Source: Coriobacteriaceae bacterium
GTDB lineage: Bacteria; Actinomycetota; Coriobacteriia; Coriobacteriales; UMGS124
Reading direction: 5' to 3'
NCBI GenBank assembly: GCA_019421015.1
Contig: JAHZGC010000002.1
Location: 1-64,000, forward strand
DNA: 64,000 bases
This document shows positions 63,867 to 64,000 of the stretch, piece after piece. The first letter of the stretch is position 1. Every line of letters begins with the position of its first letter. The notes below the pieces were generated by a model. It was not told the DNA's origin and did no database searches. It saw only the letters and a program-made list of their open reading frames with translations. A program made the translations under genes and the position numbers.

Positions 63867-64000
63867 GGGTACGGATATCAAACGTGTCAGGGAACTGTAT
63901 GCCGTCATCCAAGAAACCAAGGAGCGGCTGGCCCATCTGAACCTCACCAAGGAAGACTTCTTGAGCGATGAGACCGTCGGAGGCCGCTTGGCGGCGGATG
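63856..64000 (+). CDS. HEPN/DUF86-like toxin, N-terminal part (cut by window edge)
   Basis: ATG 63856 overlaps the end of the MNT gene. The 48 visible codons read MSAKGTDIKRVRELYAVIQE, TKERLAHLNLTKEDFLSDET, an amphipathic helical start consistent with HEPN-family RNases (HepT/DUF86). The catalytic RxxxxH motif would lie beyond the edge. Identification rests mainly on the MNT partner. Confidence 0.6.
   Translation, partial: MSAKGTDIKRVRELYAVIQETKERLAHLNLTKEDFLSDETVGGRLAAD

Overview
This window looks like chromosome from a high-GC, strictly anaerobic member of the Coriobacteriia, most likely family Eggerthellaceae (Slackia, Eggerthella or Adlercreutzia relatives). The evidence is the combination of Tat-exported flavoprotein reductases, LuxR regulators with a large multi-spanning membrane domain, Tat-exported iron-sulfur proteins, a single-chain pyruvate:ferredoxin oxidoreductase and an oxalate-degrading cluster. 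The family call is inference from gene content. I saw no rRNA, tRNA or CRISPR-Cas locus.

Layout. 0-9 kb: remains of a LysR gene, a truncated flavoprotein, a MocR regulator, a frameshifted multiheme cytochrome c, a lipoprotein and the first of three related Tat-exported Fe-S proteins. 9-23 kb: three membrane LuxR regulators (one frameshifted at a six-G run), a Fe-S protein/HypA pair facing a LysR gene, a Na/Pi-type transporter and a flavoprotein. 23-35 kb: a flavoprotein with a covalent-FMN domain, fused remnants of another LuxR/flavoprotein pair, a DUF4143 ATPase, an envelope protein, a coupled DUF3990/NADAR operon whose first gene carries two in-frame stops, and an AlbA_2-type regulator. 35-48 kb: nifJ, then divergent frc and oxc-AEC transporter (formyl-CoA:oxalate CoA-transferase, oxalyl-CoA decarboxylase, carrier), a truncated molybdopterin oxidoreductase and the third Fe-S protein. 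48-64 kb: gluQ, paaK, a candidate type I toxin-antitoxin locus, a type II toxin-antitoxin pair, an orphan peptide-binding protein, a DUF2779 nuclease, a Fic protein, a short UvrA-like ATPase, a DUF559-like nuclease, and an MNT/HEPN pair whose MNT protein is fused to a RelB/DinJ-like domain.

The most striking unexplained structure is intergenic. At least six sequence families of short repeats (23-27 bp) occur as head-to-head palindromic arrays: n copies in one orientation, a short centre, then n copies inverted, with a nearly invariant period (41 bp in three families, about 50-52 bp in two). Five loci share one unit and two share another. Most outer ends read GGCA or GGACA. Three further families of 200-234 bp elements with inverted ends (five, two and two copies) fill other gaps. 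Together they occupy nearly every gap longer than 300 bp.

Working picture: an anaerobe that respires organic acceptors with exported flavoproteins under LuxR control, decarboxylates oxalate, oxidises pyruvate through ferredoxin, carries many small conflict modules, and is losing redundant redox genes while a distinctive repeat system accumulates between genes.
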